A stretch of DNA of 64,000 bases from Rhizoclosmatium globosum (Eukaryota; Chytridiomycota; Chytridiomycetes; Chytridiales; Chytriomycetaceae). Shown here piece by piece: positions 34,741 through 46,030 of this stretch (position 1 is its first letter; each line of letters opens with the position of its first letter). The notes beneath the pieces were generated by a model that made no database searches, had not been told where the DNA came from, and saw only the letters and a program-made list of their open reading frames with translations. The DNA lies in contig MCGO01000175.1 of assembly GCA_002104985.1 (NCBI GenBank), positions 1 to 64,000 on the forward strand. The letters are read 5' to 3'. A program made the position numbers and the translations under genes.

Positions 34741-35345
34741 CTACAAAACTTGTGCACCAAGTTCCAGTGCCGCGAGAGGACAGTCATCACCTCCCCCACC
34801 TGCTCCTCCTCCAGGAAATCCGCGAAGAACAAGCGTTGAGGAGTCCGCAAACGAGGAGTTGAAAAACTCCAAGTTCTTCCTCAATTGCAGGAACACATCC
34901 TTGCAGTGCCACCACGACGCTACCAACGAAGAAGCATTGAACATTGCCACCTCGTGCTTTGAAGTAACTTGTGGTCCCATGTTAACACTCTTCAATGGAG
35001 TGACAATGGCGCATAGCTCGGATGCCTCCCTCTCGCATGTCTCCAATTTCGCCTGGATTGAGGCGACCCTTGCGCTGAAGAGCTCAGCTGCCTTGGCGCT
35101 GTCTTGGACAAGGTTGGCAATCTCCATTTGTCCAAGCCAGACGCCTTGGCAACTGGCTTTTGCTCGCCTTGGGCTTGAGCCGGTTTGCCTTGACGATCAG
35201 AGCATTGATCTCTTCGGTTTTGCGGCTGCTGGATAAGGTGAGGCCTTCGATGACATGAGTTTTGGCCTTGTCAGAAGCCAGGACACACTTCAGGTCAGCT
35301 GTACGACCCTTGCAAATGTTGATGCCAAGATTGTTGGCTCAGCGG
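34741..35345 (-). pseudogene. coiled-coil family member with a frameshift and Gly-rich insertion
   Basis: From about 35345 a coiled-coil frame (TADLKCVLASDKAKTH...) runs to about 35130, where the frame must shift by one base to continue as MEIANLVQDSAKAAE. The C-terminal family domain is present (SWWHCKD..., LEFFNSSFAD, LVLRGFPGG) but is interrupted by a GGGAGGGGDD stretch and then diverges to the stop at 34741. It is probably a degenerate tandem copy of the gene at 35532-36646. Confidence 0.6.
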
Positions 35346-35531
35346 TTTATCCCTTTCTGCTATCCAGCGTTCAAACTTTTGGTTTCGATTTCTATGCTTC
35401 TTGAAATATGTGATTTATAGCAATTTGTTTAAATCGTGGTCAGGGGTTTCAAAAAAACAGCGGTGGTTTATTTTGGAAATAAGAAACGAAACGGAGAAAC
35501 ACTGAAAACAAACTAACTGATCGTCTACTAT

Positions 35532-36646
35532 CTAGTAACGACACAGAACTCCAAAAACGAGACCCCAGTCTCTCTCCAAAAGTCCCAATACCAGTTCAAC
35601 TTGTCTTACATTAAGCGGCGTCCCATTTGGAAAGCCATTCAGCACAAGGAAAATTGATTTTGAGATGGTGACATTGAAGTCTCCGAGTATGGCCCTTCGG
35701 CGGTTGTTGATCTCTGCATGTTGGCTCCACCACAACATCAAAGACGATACACGGTTAAAGATGGAGGGCCTTTCACTTGTACTTGGCTGAAACGAGAAAT
35801 CAGCTTGCCTGGGATTGTATGGCGATACCACAGAGAGAAGACATTCAGCCTCCTTGTCTCGGAAATATAAAGTGCGCTCCAAATTTGATACCTGAAGTAC
35901 CAGGGCTTTAAGAGCCATATCGCCATCTGTACGCGCTTTGGAAGTGGCTTGGTCTGAAATTTGATTGAATTTTTCATTTAACAAGAAGGAACACTTACGA
36001 GCTTCTTCTAATTTCTTTTCTAGTTCTCCGATGTTGGTTGCTGTTTCCACGTTACACTTATCTCCTACAGTCTCGGACGTCCTTGACTTGGCTTTGCCAA
36101 TTCCCCTCAGCCTAGCAATAGTTGCCAGGTTTGCTTTGATTTCCTCAGCCTGGTTGGAAAGTCTGATACGTAGCTTGTCGACATCAGCAGTTAGTTCTTT
36201 GTTCAATTTCATCAATTTTGAGAGAGTGACAGATTTTGCTGTATCACTTGTTTTAACGCGGACGATTTCACGCTTGAGATCAATGATTTCGTTTGTTTTC
36301 AAAACATCAGCTGCTTCAAGTTTTGCAACCTTAGATGTGAGCTTGGTGATTTGGGACGTGAAATCAGCGGTGAGATTGGCAATTTGTTTGGTCTTTGCCT
36401 GGTCATTGATTTGAAGTGACTGCAAAATAAGCCACATATCGGCTGCGGACGGAATATCAGATGCTCCACTGGATGAATCTGTGTTATTTGGTCCTTAAGC
36501 ACAAGAAAAGAGAAAATGAGGGACATGGAGGAGAAGGAGGGCGGAAACAAACCTTGAACAACAAGAGACGGAACAGTAGCAGCAGCAGTAGTGGACACTT
36601 TGAGAGGCAAGGTCGGAATATTCTTCACGTGTGCACGGTCTGTCAT
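35532..36646 (-). CDS. coiled-coil family protein, 336 aa
   Basis: Three exons, 36646-36553, 36493-35999 and 35953-35532, join to 1011 nt. A short Ala/Thr-rich leader precedes a continuous coiled coil (about residues 55-200; heptad-like LTSKVAKLEAADVLKTNEI). The C-terminal family domain follows: SSLMLWWSQHAEINNRRR, LGDFN, FLVLNGFPNG and LNVRQVELVLGLLERDW. The second intron (35954-35998, 45 nt) is a multiple of three without a stop, so retention would keep the frame. A shared promoter element lies about 100 bp upstream. Function unknown; it is presumably an oligomer. Confidence 0.7.
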
Positions 36647-36715
36647 TGGAGTGGTTCGTTTTTGTATTTTTATGTGGGGATGTTCCAGATTCCTTTGTCC
36701 CGGCTCCCCCTTTTA

Positions 36716-36775
36716 AGCTGTTCTAGAACAATTCCGACCGAAATGAAAAATGACCCGAGGTCATATTTGAGGAAA
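36716..36775 (-). promoter_or_regulatory. shared upstream element of the coiled-coil family, site 1
   Basis: On the plus strand it reads GTTCTAGAACAATT, then about 12 bp later AAAAATGACCCGAGG. A second GGGTC word lies in inverse orientation at 36779. The start codon of the downstream minus-strand gene is at 36646. Near-identical arrangements occur at 42775, 43795 and 50780. Confidence 0.6.
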
Positions 36776-37270
36776 TTTCGGGTCTTTTGATATTTTAAGT
36801 TGAAACGCGTAACAGGTGATATTGAAAGGTACGTTCTGAAACAGTTTCTTTGAAATGTAGACTACTATCGCAATTTAAGTTAAAAAACACGCATCAAAAT
36901 AAGTTTTGTTCTTCTACTATGCACTTCTTCTTCTTTGATTTACGTTGATCTTGAGGAAACCATCAAGGGGCAACACAGTAACACAAAGCGATCACATCGT
37001 GTACCACAATGACAAATCAACCAATAATTCTAAAGTTGTCAAAGAAGATGGAAGAATATTGTTTGGGCCTCGCCTTGAAAGAAATGCAAATGAGAAATCT
37101 AAGCCAAGCGCTGAGAGAAAATACATAATAATTCAAAGCAAAATTATAGTAGTAACTAATAAGAATCCTATCCAACGAATCACACGTTGGCCCTGCAGTT
37201 ACCAATAAGCTACAAACAACGAAGAGTTTGATTTTTTATTCCGAAGAGGCAAACGAATTAAATAAATGAC
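36776..37270. other. intergenic, nothing seen
   Basis: AT-rich spacer between the promoter of the coiled-coil gene and the 3' end of the permease gene. Small frames only. Confidence 0.5.
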
Positions 37271-38916
37271 TTAATTAGCTGCAAGAAGTGACTCTTCCAG
37301 TTTAACTTTCTCACTCTCATTGATGTTCGTGATTGGTCCCTTGAACCAGTGTCTCGCAGAAATGACATACACCAACAAAGATCCAATTCCAACAGTCCCA
37401 ACCAACACACACGCATAGTTCATAGTAGTAGCTTGAACAGGCATAACCGACGGAAGCATAAACAAGACCGTAATAACACAGATCCAAAGCACCGAAACAA
37501 CATTCACAGTCTTACTCCACTTCCCCAAACAAAACGGTCCAGGCGTCTCAAACAACTCCGGATTCATCAACTTACACGCAATAGGAATCCCATACGAAAT
37601 ATACAGCCCAATCGTAGCAATCGACGTAATAGCCGTATACGCCGTCGGATTCCCCAAATATGGCAACGCAAGCAAACAATACAATACACACGCCAACCAA
37701 TTCGCATTCAACGGAATCTGTAAACGTGGGTGAATCGAATGCCACACCTTTGAAAACGGCATCGCGTTGTCACGACTGAACGCAAAGATAGAACGACTAT
37801 TTGCCAGAATACAAGTGTACCCGCAGAACCAGCAGCATACGCAGTTGAGGGTCATAAGGAAGATGGCGGTTGGTTTGTCGGTTGCGTCAAGGATGATTTG
37901 GGCGACGGCGAGGCCGGTTGGAGACGCGATCGTTGCGTCGTAGTCTTGCATTGAGAAGAGGAGGCCAATGATGAATATGAATCCTGTGAGAGCTGACATT
38001 CCGATACCAAGGATAATTCCGATTGGGGCGGATACATTTGCGCGTTTGGTTTCTTCGGCAACGTGGGCACAGGAGTCGTATCCTAAGAATGTGTATTGCG
38101 CCTTTTCAGGTTTTTGGTGAGTGATGTATTGTTGGTAGGAGGGGTCTAGGATTACCATTAAGAGGCCAACTAAGACTACCCAGGCCATAGAATCAATTCC
38201 AGTGAGGTTCTCGTAATCCGTGAAGACATAAGTAGCCGATTGCTTTGTAGGAGCCTTGGCAAGAACAATAATAACGATGAGGAACGGAGTTACGACTTGT
38301 ACGATTGTGGACACGGCCATAATCCTAGCCATGAACTTTGGTCCAAGAGAATTTGCAATGGCAATAGAAATGGCAATGAGGATGTGGATTCCGACGATCG
38401 CAGCAGGAGTTGGCGTGTAGGTGAGCTAGATGGAGTTGGCGTTACTGAGCAGTCAATTGCACATGCTATTCAAAAAGCACATACATCTGTGGCAATAGAA
38501 GCAGTAGCAGCAATCATGAGTGCAAGACCAAAACACACCCCGGCGGTACAAGCCACTTGCCCCAAAAGGTTAAACCAGCCAGTCATCCAGGACGCAAACG
38601 CCTTGTGCTCCGGCTTCGACAGTCTCGCAGCCCAATAGTAAAGACCACCAGACGTTGGAAACGCAGAACAGATCTCCGCCATAGACAGTCCCACAAACAT
38701 GGTGAAGAAAGCCACAACGAACCAACTGAGCGTCATGACAGCTGGACCTCCCGTGATAAGTCCATATCCAAAGAGAGAAGTGAGTCCGGAACAGATACAG
38801 ATGGTGGAGAGGGCAACACCGTAGTTTGTGAAGGACGTGAGCTCACGGCGGAGTTCTTGTTTGTAGCCGAGTTGGGCGAGGAGTTCCTCGTCCTTGGCCT
38901 TTGTGATATCAGCCAT
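37271..38916 (-). CDS. APC-superfamily amino acid/choline-type permease
   Basis: Three exons, 38916-38485, 38425-38156 and 38101-37271, join to 1533 nt, 510 aa, usual for the family. About twelve hydrophobic segments are visible. Diagnostic stretches are LTSFTNYGVALSTICI near the N-terminus, AEICSAFPTSGGLYYWAARL after TM2, and YTFLGYDSCAHVAEETKRA between TM6 and TM7, as in fungal GABA/choline permeases. It should be a plasma- or vacuolar-membrane importer of a small amine or amino acid, energised by protons. Intron 2 (54 nt, 38102-38155) is a multiple of three without stops. If it were kept, 18 residues would enter the loop before GYDSCAH. The substrate cannot be read from the sequence. Confidence 0.9.
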
Positions 38917-38939
38917 AATTTTTTAATGGAAATAAGGCA

Positions 38940-40140
38940 GTGTCTTGTGGTTTCCCTTATCAGATGATCCCGTGCCAAGAGAAAATTGCGAAACGTGCCC
39001 GAAAATTGTTTTCACCATTCTGTGGCTGCCACTGTTTCTCGAACTAATTGAGCCACTGACCTGACTAAAAGCTCCTCTGTTTGCGAAAGAATCTGGTACC
39101 AAAGCAGAACGCTAGTGGGAGATGCATAAGAGCTGTGATTAGCTTGAGTCCAACCCGAATTTTCAAAAGGCTTAACCATCTCTCAACAATAAATTCTCGA
39201 ACCGTGACACTCAATCTCGGAGTTTTTCATTCCTTGTCAATTACCTAAGACTCCCTCCTCTGAGATCCTCTTTAGAAACTTGACAATGACGGCCGAAGGT
39301 ATCACAATTCAGCATCCTGACGGAACAGTCCTGAAGGTAATTCGATAAAAAGCAAGAACTTCAATCATTATGGTACTCACCAGATCCGGATGGAGTGACA
39401 AAAACATTCGTGCCACCACAAACCGGAGCTGAGCTTGTTGGTGTGGATCCAAACACAGGTGCAGAGCTATGCCGTGTATCTGAAGCTGGATCTGCTGATG
39501 TGTAAGTGTCAACATCACTGCTTGAACCTAACACAACGGTGTCTCACAGGTTTCCTCTTATCAAGAGACCTCGTGCCAAGTAAAAATTGCGAAACATGCC
39601 GAAAAATTCTTGATTCAAACTGTGGCTGATGCTATTTCTTGAACCACCTGAGCTACTGGGCACCTTTAAAGGTTTGTCACATGAGGGAGTGTCAAGCAAA
39701 GAGGAGTACAACGGCTAATGACTCGAAAGAGCTGCAAAAGATTGTTAGTTTGTACCAAAGCCCAATTTTCAAAGGCTTACCCATCTCTTAATTGACGAAC
39801 AATTCTCGAACCGGACACTTAATCTCGGGAATTTTTCATTCCTTTCGGCAACTGAAGCTCCCTCCCTCTGAAATCCACTTCGAAACATCGATCATGACCG
39901 CCGAAGGTATCACACTCCAGCATCCTAACGGAACTCTTCTGAAGGTAAATAAGACACAATGACTTCAATCATTATGGCACTTACAGGATCCGGATGATGT
40001 AACAGAACGTCCCAACCGGTCTCTTCATCAACAACACGTTCGTGCCATCCCAAACCGGAGATGAGCTTGTTAGCGTGGATCCAAACACAGGCGCTGAGCT
40101 ATGCCGTGTGTCTGAAGCTGGAGCAGCGGATGTGTAGGTG
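38940..40140 (+). repeat. tandem duplication of the aldehyde dehydrogenase 5' region, ~600-bp unit
   Basis: Segment 38940-39535 is repeated at 39545-40140. Both contain a GTGCCAAG...AAAATTGCGAAAC upstream block, the TTTTTCATTCCTT block, exon 1 (ATGAC.GCCGAAGGTATCACA) and most of exon 2. The duplication thus carries promoter plus first exons. Confidence 0.8.
39286..39501 (+). pseudogene. upstream duplicate of aldehyde dehydrogenase exons 1-2
   Basis: Exon 1 is intact (MTAEGITIQHPDG). The second exon copy has lost about 30 bp that include the VPTGLFIN codons and then follows the real exon 2 to ...GSADV. No later exons follow. It cannot encode an enzyme, but transcription from its promoter could still run into the real gene. 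Confidence 0.75.
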
Positions 40141-41723
40141 TCAATGTGAATGCTTCAACCATCCCCGACTAAACCACAAACCAACGAATCCACAGCGATG
40201 CCGCTGTTTCCGCCGCCACTGCCGCATTCCAGAGCTGGAGCGAAACAAGTGCATCGACCCGCGGACGCCTCCTGTACAAACTGGCAGACCTCCTCGAACG
40301 CGACCGGGTCTTCTTTGAGCTCCTCGAATCGCTCGACTCCGGCAAGCTGATGCAGCAAGTGCGCGAGGACATTGACCTGACGCTCTCTGACTTGCGGTTC
40401 TTTGCGGGGTGCGCCGACAAGAACGACGGAGCGGTCAAGGACATTGGGCCTGACTCGCTCGTGTACACGCGACACGAGGCGTTCGGGGTGGTCGGGCTGA
40501 TTCTGCCGTGGAACTATCCGTTGCAGATTCTCGGGTGGAAGCTGTCGCCGGCTGTTGTGAGTGGAAACACAGTTGTGATCAAGACATCCGAGAAGACGCC
40601 GCTTTCTGCGCTCAAGTTCTGCGAGTTGGTTGTCGAGGCTGGATTCCCGCCCGGCGTCGTCAATGTCTTGTCTGGCTCGGGACGCGTTGGCGACGCCCTT
40701 GCCCGCCACATGGCCGTTCAGAAGGTTGCCTTTACGGGCTCCTCGGCTACGGGTCGCAAGGTCATGGCTGCTGCTGCAGAATCTAACTTGAAGAGTGTGT
40801 CGTTGGAGTTGGGTGGAAAGTCGCCAATGGTGAGGTTCTACTTTGTTTCTTTCAGACATCCAACTGATTTTTACATCCAGATCATCTTCTCTGATGCCGA
40901 TCTTGATCTCGCTGTGTCATCTTGTGTTTCTGGATTCACGTCGAATGCCGGTCAAGTTTGTTGTGCTACAACACGAATCTACGTTCATTCGGACATCCAC
41001 GATGCATTCGTCGCTCAACTCCAGCAAGCTGTCTCTAATCTTAAAGTTGGAGCGAACCATGACCCTTCCACTGAGCTTGGTCCTCTCGTTGACAAGATCC
41101 AGTTTGATCGTGTTCTCTCGTACATTCAACTTGGTAAGTTCCTGTTGGAATTGTGAGCGAAGCGAGTAGTGAGAGAAATACCGGACAAGAGAAAAGGAGT
41201 GTGGCGAGCGCAAAACTAGTAGAACACACGAACGAAGTAAACACCATTTGGCAGAGCAGCAGCGCATAGTGAGTTAAAACTGTGTAGAACTTATCAATGG
41301 TCCATTTTAGGAAAGGAATCCGGTGCAAAAGTCCTCACTGGCGGTGACCGTATCCAAGACTCAACAGGCTTCCACCTCCAACCCACAGTCTTCATCGGAT
41401 GTACCCAAGACATGCGCATCGTAAAAGAAGAAATCTTTGGTCCCGTCCTCTGCGTCCTCAAATTCGACACACTCAACCAAGTCATCCAACTCGCAAACGA
41501 CTCACCATACGGTCTTGCCGCTGCAGTCTTTACAAAAGACATGAGCACGTCTGTGAAATGTGTGAACGCATTGAAGGCTGGAACTGTCTGGGTGAATGGG
41601 TTTGGGAACGGTGCTAGTCCTGTGCCGTTTGGTGGGTACAAACAGAGTGGGTTTGGGAAGGATAGTGGGAAAGAAGCTTTGGCTACCTATACACAGACGA
41701 AAGCTGTGTGGATGAACTTGTAG
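39894..41723 (+). CDS. NAD(P)-dependent aldehyde dehydrogenase
   Basis: Five exons, 39894-39944, 40006-40133, 40196-40829, 40881-41133 and 41311-41723, join to 1479 nt, 492 aa, normal for the cytosolic ALDH class. It oxidises an aldehyde to its acid. Visible motifs are LPWNYPLQILGWKLSPA, FTGSSATGRKV in the Rossmann fold, LELGGKSP with catalytic E264, GQVCCATTR with nucleophile C298, KEEIFGPVLCVLKF, and a C-terminal GGYKQSGFGKDSGKEAL. It has no evident signal peptide or PTS1. Introns 1-3 are short; intron 4 is 177 nt. The start is fixed by the short first exon, which is also present in the upstream duplicate. The substrate is unknown. Confidence 0.95.
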
Positions 41724-41799
41724 TTTTGAGTTATTGAAGATAAAAATATATTGGTAGTAGGTAGTAACAACAATTTAATCCTCATGGAACGTTCTGTGA

Positions 41800-41900
41800 C
41801 GTGTTCCAGTTGCAAGCAAGAAGTGCGTTGAATAAAGATAGTGGAAAGGAGGCTCTGACTGCACATAATTGCAGGTTAAGACAGTATGTGTACGGTTTGT
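41800..41900 (+). pseudogene. relic of the aldehyde dehydrogenase 3' end
   Basis: GATAGTGGAAAGGAGGCTCTGA matches the codons for KDSGKEAL in the last exon just upstream, followed by decayed sequence. It is a small duplicated fragment. Confidence 0.5.
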
Positions 41901-42073
41901 CAATGACCAGTATATTAGCCAAGTTTTTGAAACACAAACCGCAAGTGAAGTTGGATACTTTAACTAATCAGATCATAGGTGATTTTATTTCACTGCAAGT
42001 ATAATAGAAATGTGAAGAAATGAAGATGAGATGGAGAAGAAATTGGAATCGATGTTAACTTAAGTACTTAATT

Positions 42074-42707
42074 TTAACGCGTAAACATTCCAAACATCAT
42101 TCCCAATTGTCTTTTAAGAGTATTAAGCAGTGCTTCCGAAACCCTGAACAAAGTAACTGTGTGGATGGATGGATTAGGAGTGGGTCCATTTCTGACATTT
42201 GCAACAACACCCTCGTTCAACGCCACCTCTTTTTTCGAGGTCTTTTTCCGCTTCAAGCTTGACACTTTCAAACGGAGGCCATTGAGCGCTTCGTTTTTCT
42301 TGATGCGAACGGCAGCGGTGGCGTGACCTTGGAGTTCAATTCAGCAATCTGTATACCGTATACCAAGTAATGAAACTTACGATGAAATGGGTCCTTCTTC
42401 AATTTGATATTCGATGTGACGTTTTCACGCGTTGGGTAAGTAACCTTGCCAAGAAGAGCTGGTTCATGGCGTCCTAGCTTTTGCCTCTTTGAAGGCGTAG
42501 TCTTGAGTTCGCTTGTTTCATCAGCAACTCCTTGGATTGGGGCATCGAGACTGGTCGCGGAAGAGTTTGGACGACCTGTTGAAAGAGTAAAATCAGAAAC
42601 GTCGACTACCAATGAAACTAACTGTTACGTGGAACAGACTTAAAAGCGCGGTCAGCTGCTTTCTTTGGGAGTGCGGGATTGTTTCCTTTGCTGGTTGGGG
42701 TTCTCAT
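42074..42707 (-). CDS. short divergent member of the coiled-coil family
   Basis: Three exons, 42707-42629, 42575-42381 and 42327-42074, join to 528 nt, 175 aa. The N-terminus is basic and Pro/Ser-rich (MRTPTSKGNN; SKRQKLGRHEP). It lacks a long coiled coil. The last ~30 residues (TVTLF, then VSEALLNTLKRQLGMMFGMF) align with the C-terminal domain of the 49-kb protein (VGQVEAALNSLQRQWVIVYRMW). Its upstream region carries the same element as the other members, about 70 bp before the start. Assignment to the family rests on the C-terminal helix plus the promoter. Confidence 0.6.
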
Positions 42708-42774
42708 TTTGGTATTTTTTTATGTGAGTGTGGGGTAAAACCAAGTCCTCTTTCTCTATATTCCTTCAACCTTT

Positions 42775-42820
42775 GTTCTGGAACAATGGTGAATCCGAAA
42801 AGACCCGAGGCGATTTTAGA
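42775..42820 (-). promoter_or_regulatory. shared upstream element, site 2
   Basis: Plus strand: TTTGTTCTGGAACAATGG, then 9 bp, then AAAAGACCCGAGG. It precedes the ATG at 42707. Confidence 0.6.
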
Positions 42821-42974
42821 CGCACAGATTTTGTGGTAACTTCAAGATTATTCCATATCAATTGTTTTCATATCAACTGTTTTTTATTCCCCTCACGAAA
42901 CAGGATCACCCCACAAAAAGAAAGATAAAGAAGAAAAGACGGAAATGTACTTAAAATCACCCTGCAACGCGCTC

Positions 42975-43740
42975 TTATGCTCCTAGCGAATCTCCATGTG
43001 GCAACCCAACAAGAACAAACGCGATCCCTTGCATGATCGCAATAATGAGGTCCGCCGACGCGTTCTGGTCTTGTGATCCTTGCCCTTGATAAAAGGGTCA
43101 GTGTCGCCTTGGCTGCTTCGTTTTCTGATGAATGTCTTTGTGTGATCATGACCTGACACGACCTTGCAGACTGTTTTCAATTGACTGATTTTGATAGCTC
43201 TTGCCCTTCGATGATCCTGAAGCCAGGCAATATCAGTGGCTTGTTTCTTTCGAGAACAATCGAGAGAGTGCACATTATCGGCAATGGCATTCAGTTTGGA
43301 GGCTTGTTCCTGCTGGGAGCGACGGAAAGAACGCATATCATCAGCAATAACATCTAACTTAGAGGCTTGTTCTTGCTGGGAGCGACGGAGAGAACTCATA
43401 TCATCAGCGAGTTCGTTTATGGATTGACGGAGAGATCGCAATTTATCAGAGACGGCACTCAACATATGGGCGAAACTTTCGGTGAGATGCCGGGCTTGGG
43501 TGGTTTGATACTAGATTTGAATTTGGAAGATTGGCCATAACTCTTCCGAGGATGGTACAGTTCCTGAAAGCAGAAGATCACTAGACGCGAAGTTTGTAAC
43601 ACCTGTAGGAGGAATAGGAATCAGAAACAGAAAAAGTGCAACAACGAGAAAGGAATACCTGGCGAAAGCCGAGCATGCAGGAAATTCGTCGGATTGATTG
43701 GTATTGTAATGATAGACGCTTTAATCTCACGTAGGCACAT
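42975..43740 (-). pseudogene. coiled-coil family member with an in-frame TAG
   Basis: Exon 1 (ATG at 43740, MCLREIKASI) joins by a typical intron to a segment like that of the 35.5-kb gene (SGTVPSSEELWPIFQIQI). A TAG follows at once in the same frame, then YQTTQARHLTESFAHM and a strong coiled coil with repeats of SSLRRSQQEQASKL(D/N). The end of the domain (FVLVGLPHGDSLGA, stop at 42975) is in a different frame from the coiled coil, and the WW-helix part is not recognisable. Pseudogene is the simplest call. An unseen intron around the TAG, or readthrough, is possible. Confidence 0.55.
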
Positions 43741-43794
43741 TTTGGAAGGTGTTTTTTGGGGCGAAATACTCCAAATTCCTTCCATCCTTTGTAC

Positions 43795-43840
43795 CTGGTT
43801 TCCAGAACAATGGGAAAACAGAAAATGACCCGAAGGTGAT
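43795..43840 (-). promoter_or_regulatory. shared upstream element, site 3
   Basis: Plus strand: GGTTTCCAGAACAATGGG, then AAAATGACCCGAAGG. It lies about 70 bp before the ATG at 43740 and keeps the same spacing between the two halves as sites 1 and 2. Confidence 0.6.
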
Positions 43841-44055
43841 TTCAATCCATGAGTAAACATCTGAAGCACATTGCTTTTGTGAAGTAATAACATGGTGGTT
43901 CCTGGTTACTTTGATCAGAAGTTTTCAACGATGGTGGTGGATTCAGCTACCTCAGACACGGTGGTGGTTTCTATGACAACAACGGTGGTGGTTTGCTCAG
44001 CAGCGGATGTTGTCAATTCAGATCCTTCCACGTCAGAATTTACTTGGCGCGTGTA

Positions 44056-44601
44056 CTAATTTTTTGATACCTTTTCAAGCTCGTCAAGTTGGAACATTTG
44101 AACCAGTCGGAATGGTAAAAACTCTGCTTTGATCAGATACTTGACTAAAACAAGAATTCCAGGAGGCTTTGCTCCACTGTTTTTCAACTGAAAATCCAAA
44201 GCTTTCATTATTGAGGATGAAAACGAGTTTCTTGTAAGGTGAGGAATATTTACAAACGCTGCATCCCATACAGAGTTGTCCAAGTTTCCTAATTCTCTTC
44301 CAAGATGAATTAACAGCTGACGCGGTAATAATTGGATTGCATAAGGTTTCGTCATATTGATATAGCCGGAGCTGAAGGAGTTGCAAGACCAAAGAGAACG
44401 GTGGTAATTTATCAATCCTGTTTCGGAGTTGAAAGATATCTGCGTGCAACTGTTCAGCTTCCGAATAAGGCCTAGGTATAGTGTAGTTCGTGGATATCGC
44501 AGATAGAAAATCGGGAAGGTTGGCTCTTGTGGTTGGGGTAAATTGACCACGATACTGCTTCCGATATTCGAGAGCTTTGCGCGTGCCATTACCCTATGCA
44601 A
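44056..44601 (-). pseudogene. broken paralogue of the 397-aa gene at 62 kb
   Basis: The C-terminal part (LGNLDNSVWDAAF, then LVKYLIKAEFLPFRLVQMFQLDELEKV) aligns with LNDHWDTAF and FVKFLTLRKFLPVMWVGLYKLKEFDCV of the gene at 61.7-63.0 kb. The preceding part (ADIFQLRNRIDKLPPFSLVLQLLQL) aligns with its ISSKIVLILNKIDSSPQFATVLRLLEL but lies in another frame. Exon 1 was not found. A second, shorter copy lies at 44845-44990. Confidence 0.6.
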
Positions 44602-44844
44602 AAATGAGTTAGATGGAAGAATAGTGAGGGTAGGCGTACTACTACCACGAATGGGGGGGATCTGTCAATGCTATTCATCAAGAGGATTATTTCAACAGAG
44701 ACCTGTAGCTCTTCCGATGGAGGGGATGGAACTTGACAGTTTGATGAAATGATTGCCACGAACAGTGGTAGAAATTCCGAATACTTGAAAACCGGTTTCT
44801 GTAGTGTTGTCGGTACAGACTGTGCTTTAACGAATTATTAATCT

Positions 44845-44990
44845 AGTTTGCTTAAGAACTGAAGGAGTTGCAAGGCTAAAGGAAACAGTGGTACTTTGCC
44901 AATCCTGTTCAGGAGATGAAAGACTTCTGCAGTCATTTGCTCAGATTCTAAATAAGCTCAAGGTCTTTAGTAAGTTGTGGATATTTCGTC
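44845..44990 (-). pseudogene. second, smaller relic of the 397-aa family
   Basis: AACTGAAGGAGTTGCAAG, followed by AATCCTGTTC..GAG.TGAAAGA, follows 44370-44480 with many changes and stops. Confidence 0.5.
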
Positions 44991-46030
44991 TAAGGTAAAT
45001 TAACTACTCATTGTCGCTTCAGGCTAAAGTGTGACCTCCTTTTGGTTTTGATTTCTTGGAGTACAAGAGCTCACTATCCTGGACTATTATTTTAGTTAGT
45101 TACAAGGGTGCATTTAATTACATTATTTCTATGAAATCAAATAAGTTTTACCCCTGACAATGGCTACAATAAGTGTTACAGAGGAAGTCAAAACTGAAGA
45201 AGAGTAGGCGGAAACAGAAATACGAGAAAAAAGGACAACCCAACGAACGATCGTATCACATTAGATGTCGTTAAGTCCTTTGAATAGTGAGCGATGACAC
45301 AACAGCATAATGTGAAGAGATGATGGAGAAACTCGAGGCTATTGTCGACGATGTTGGAGATACGAAACGGTTGTAACTCTTTGAATTCAGACGAAACCAC
45401 GCACTTGACAGAGGTTGTGCTCTAATGATGTCAAAGTTCTGCAATGGAAGCGTTAGAATCGGATGTGCTCAACAGCGCCGACGTAGTTCAAAAATGAGGA
45501 CACTATTGTGAATGATTCGCGTTTGGTGTGAGAGGGCGGAGTAATGGCGCCATTCAGTTGGCGTTGTGTTGGTCAATTCTACATTTGTGATAAGATGTAC
45601 AATCTCACAATTTCATTATCTACTAATACATGTAATTCTTGTCGTTTTCGTTGTTCACTTTCTGCTTTCTGCACGTTTGGTTCAACAGATTTGTCAACTT
45701 TTTTCGTCACCTCTGTCCATATCCATCCCAGCAGTATACCTCGCCAGCCAGGTGATATTAATCCAGTCTATCCTGTAATCAGCTCTTACTTAAATCATAC
45801 TCCACTGGATGGTATTGGAGCGGCGAGTCCTCAACTGAATACTCAAAAGTCAGACTTCGATCAACATTGCGGCACTTCTTCGTCACTTCATCTCAGGCCC
45901 CCATAGAATATCAGTTTGTACGTGATCAATATTGAATATTCCACGTAATAGCTACTTGTTTCAGGATCGACATCAACACAAAGGAATCAAATCAATCAAG
46001 ATCGTTTCGAATGTGCAGTTGAAGCTCTTG
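44991..46030. other. no supported gene
   Basis: Open frames at 45188-45400 (minus) and 45544-45906 (plus) are unsupported. No repeat was noticed. Confidence 0.4.

Noticed and set aside
37349..37723. Plus-strand frame of 124 codons, Arg/Asn-rich
   Set aside because: It lies opposite the permease exon, and its composition reflects the hydrophobic codons of the other strand.
43860..44050. GGTGGTGGT-rich stretch as a telomere-like repeat
   Set aside because: The units are irregular, few and interrupted, and it lies inside the chromosome between genes.
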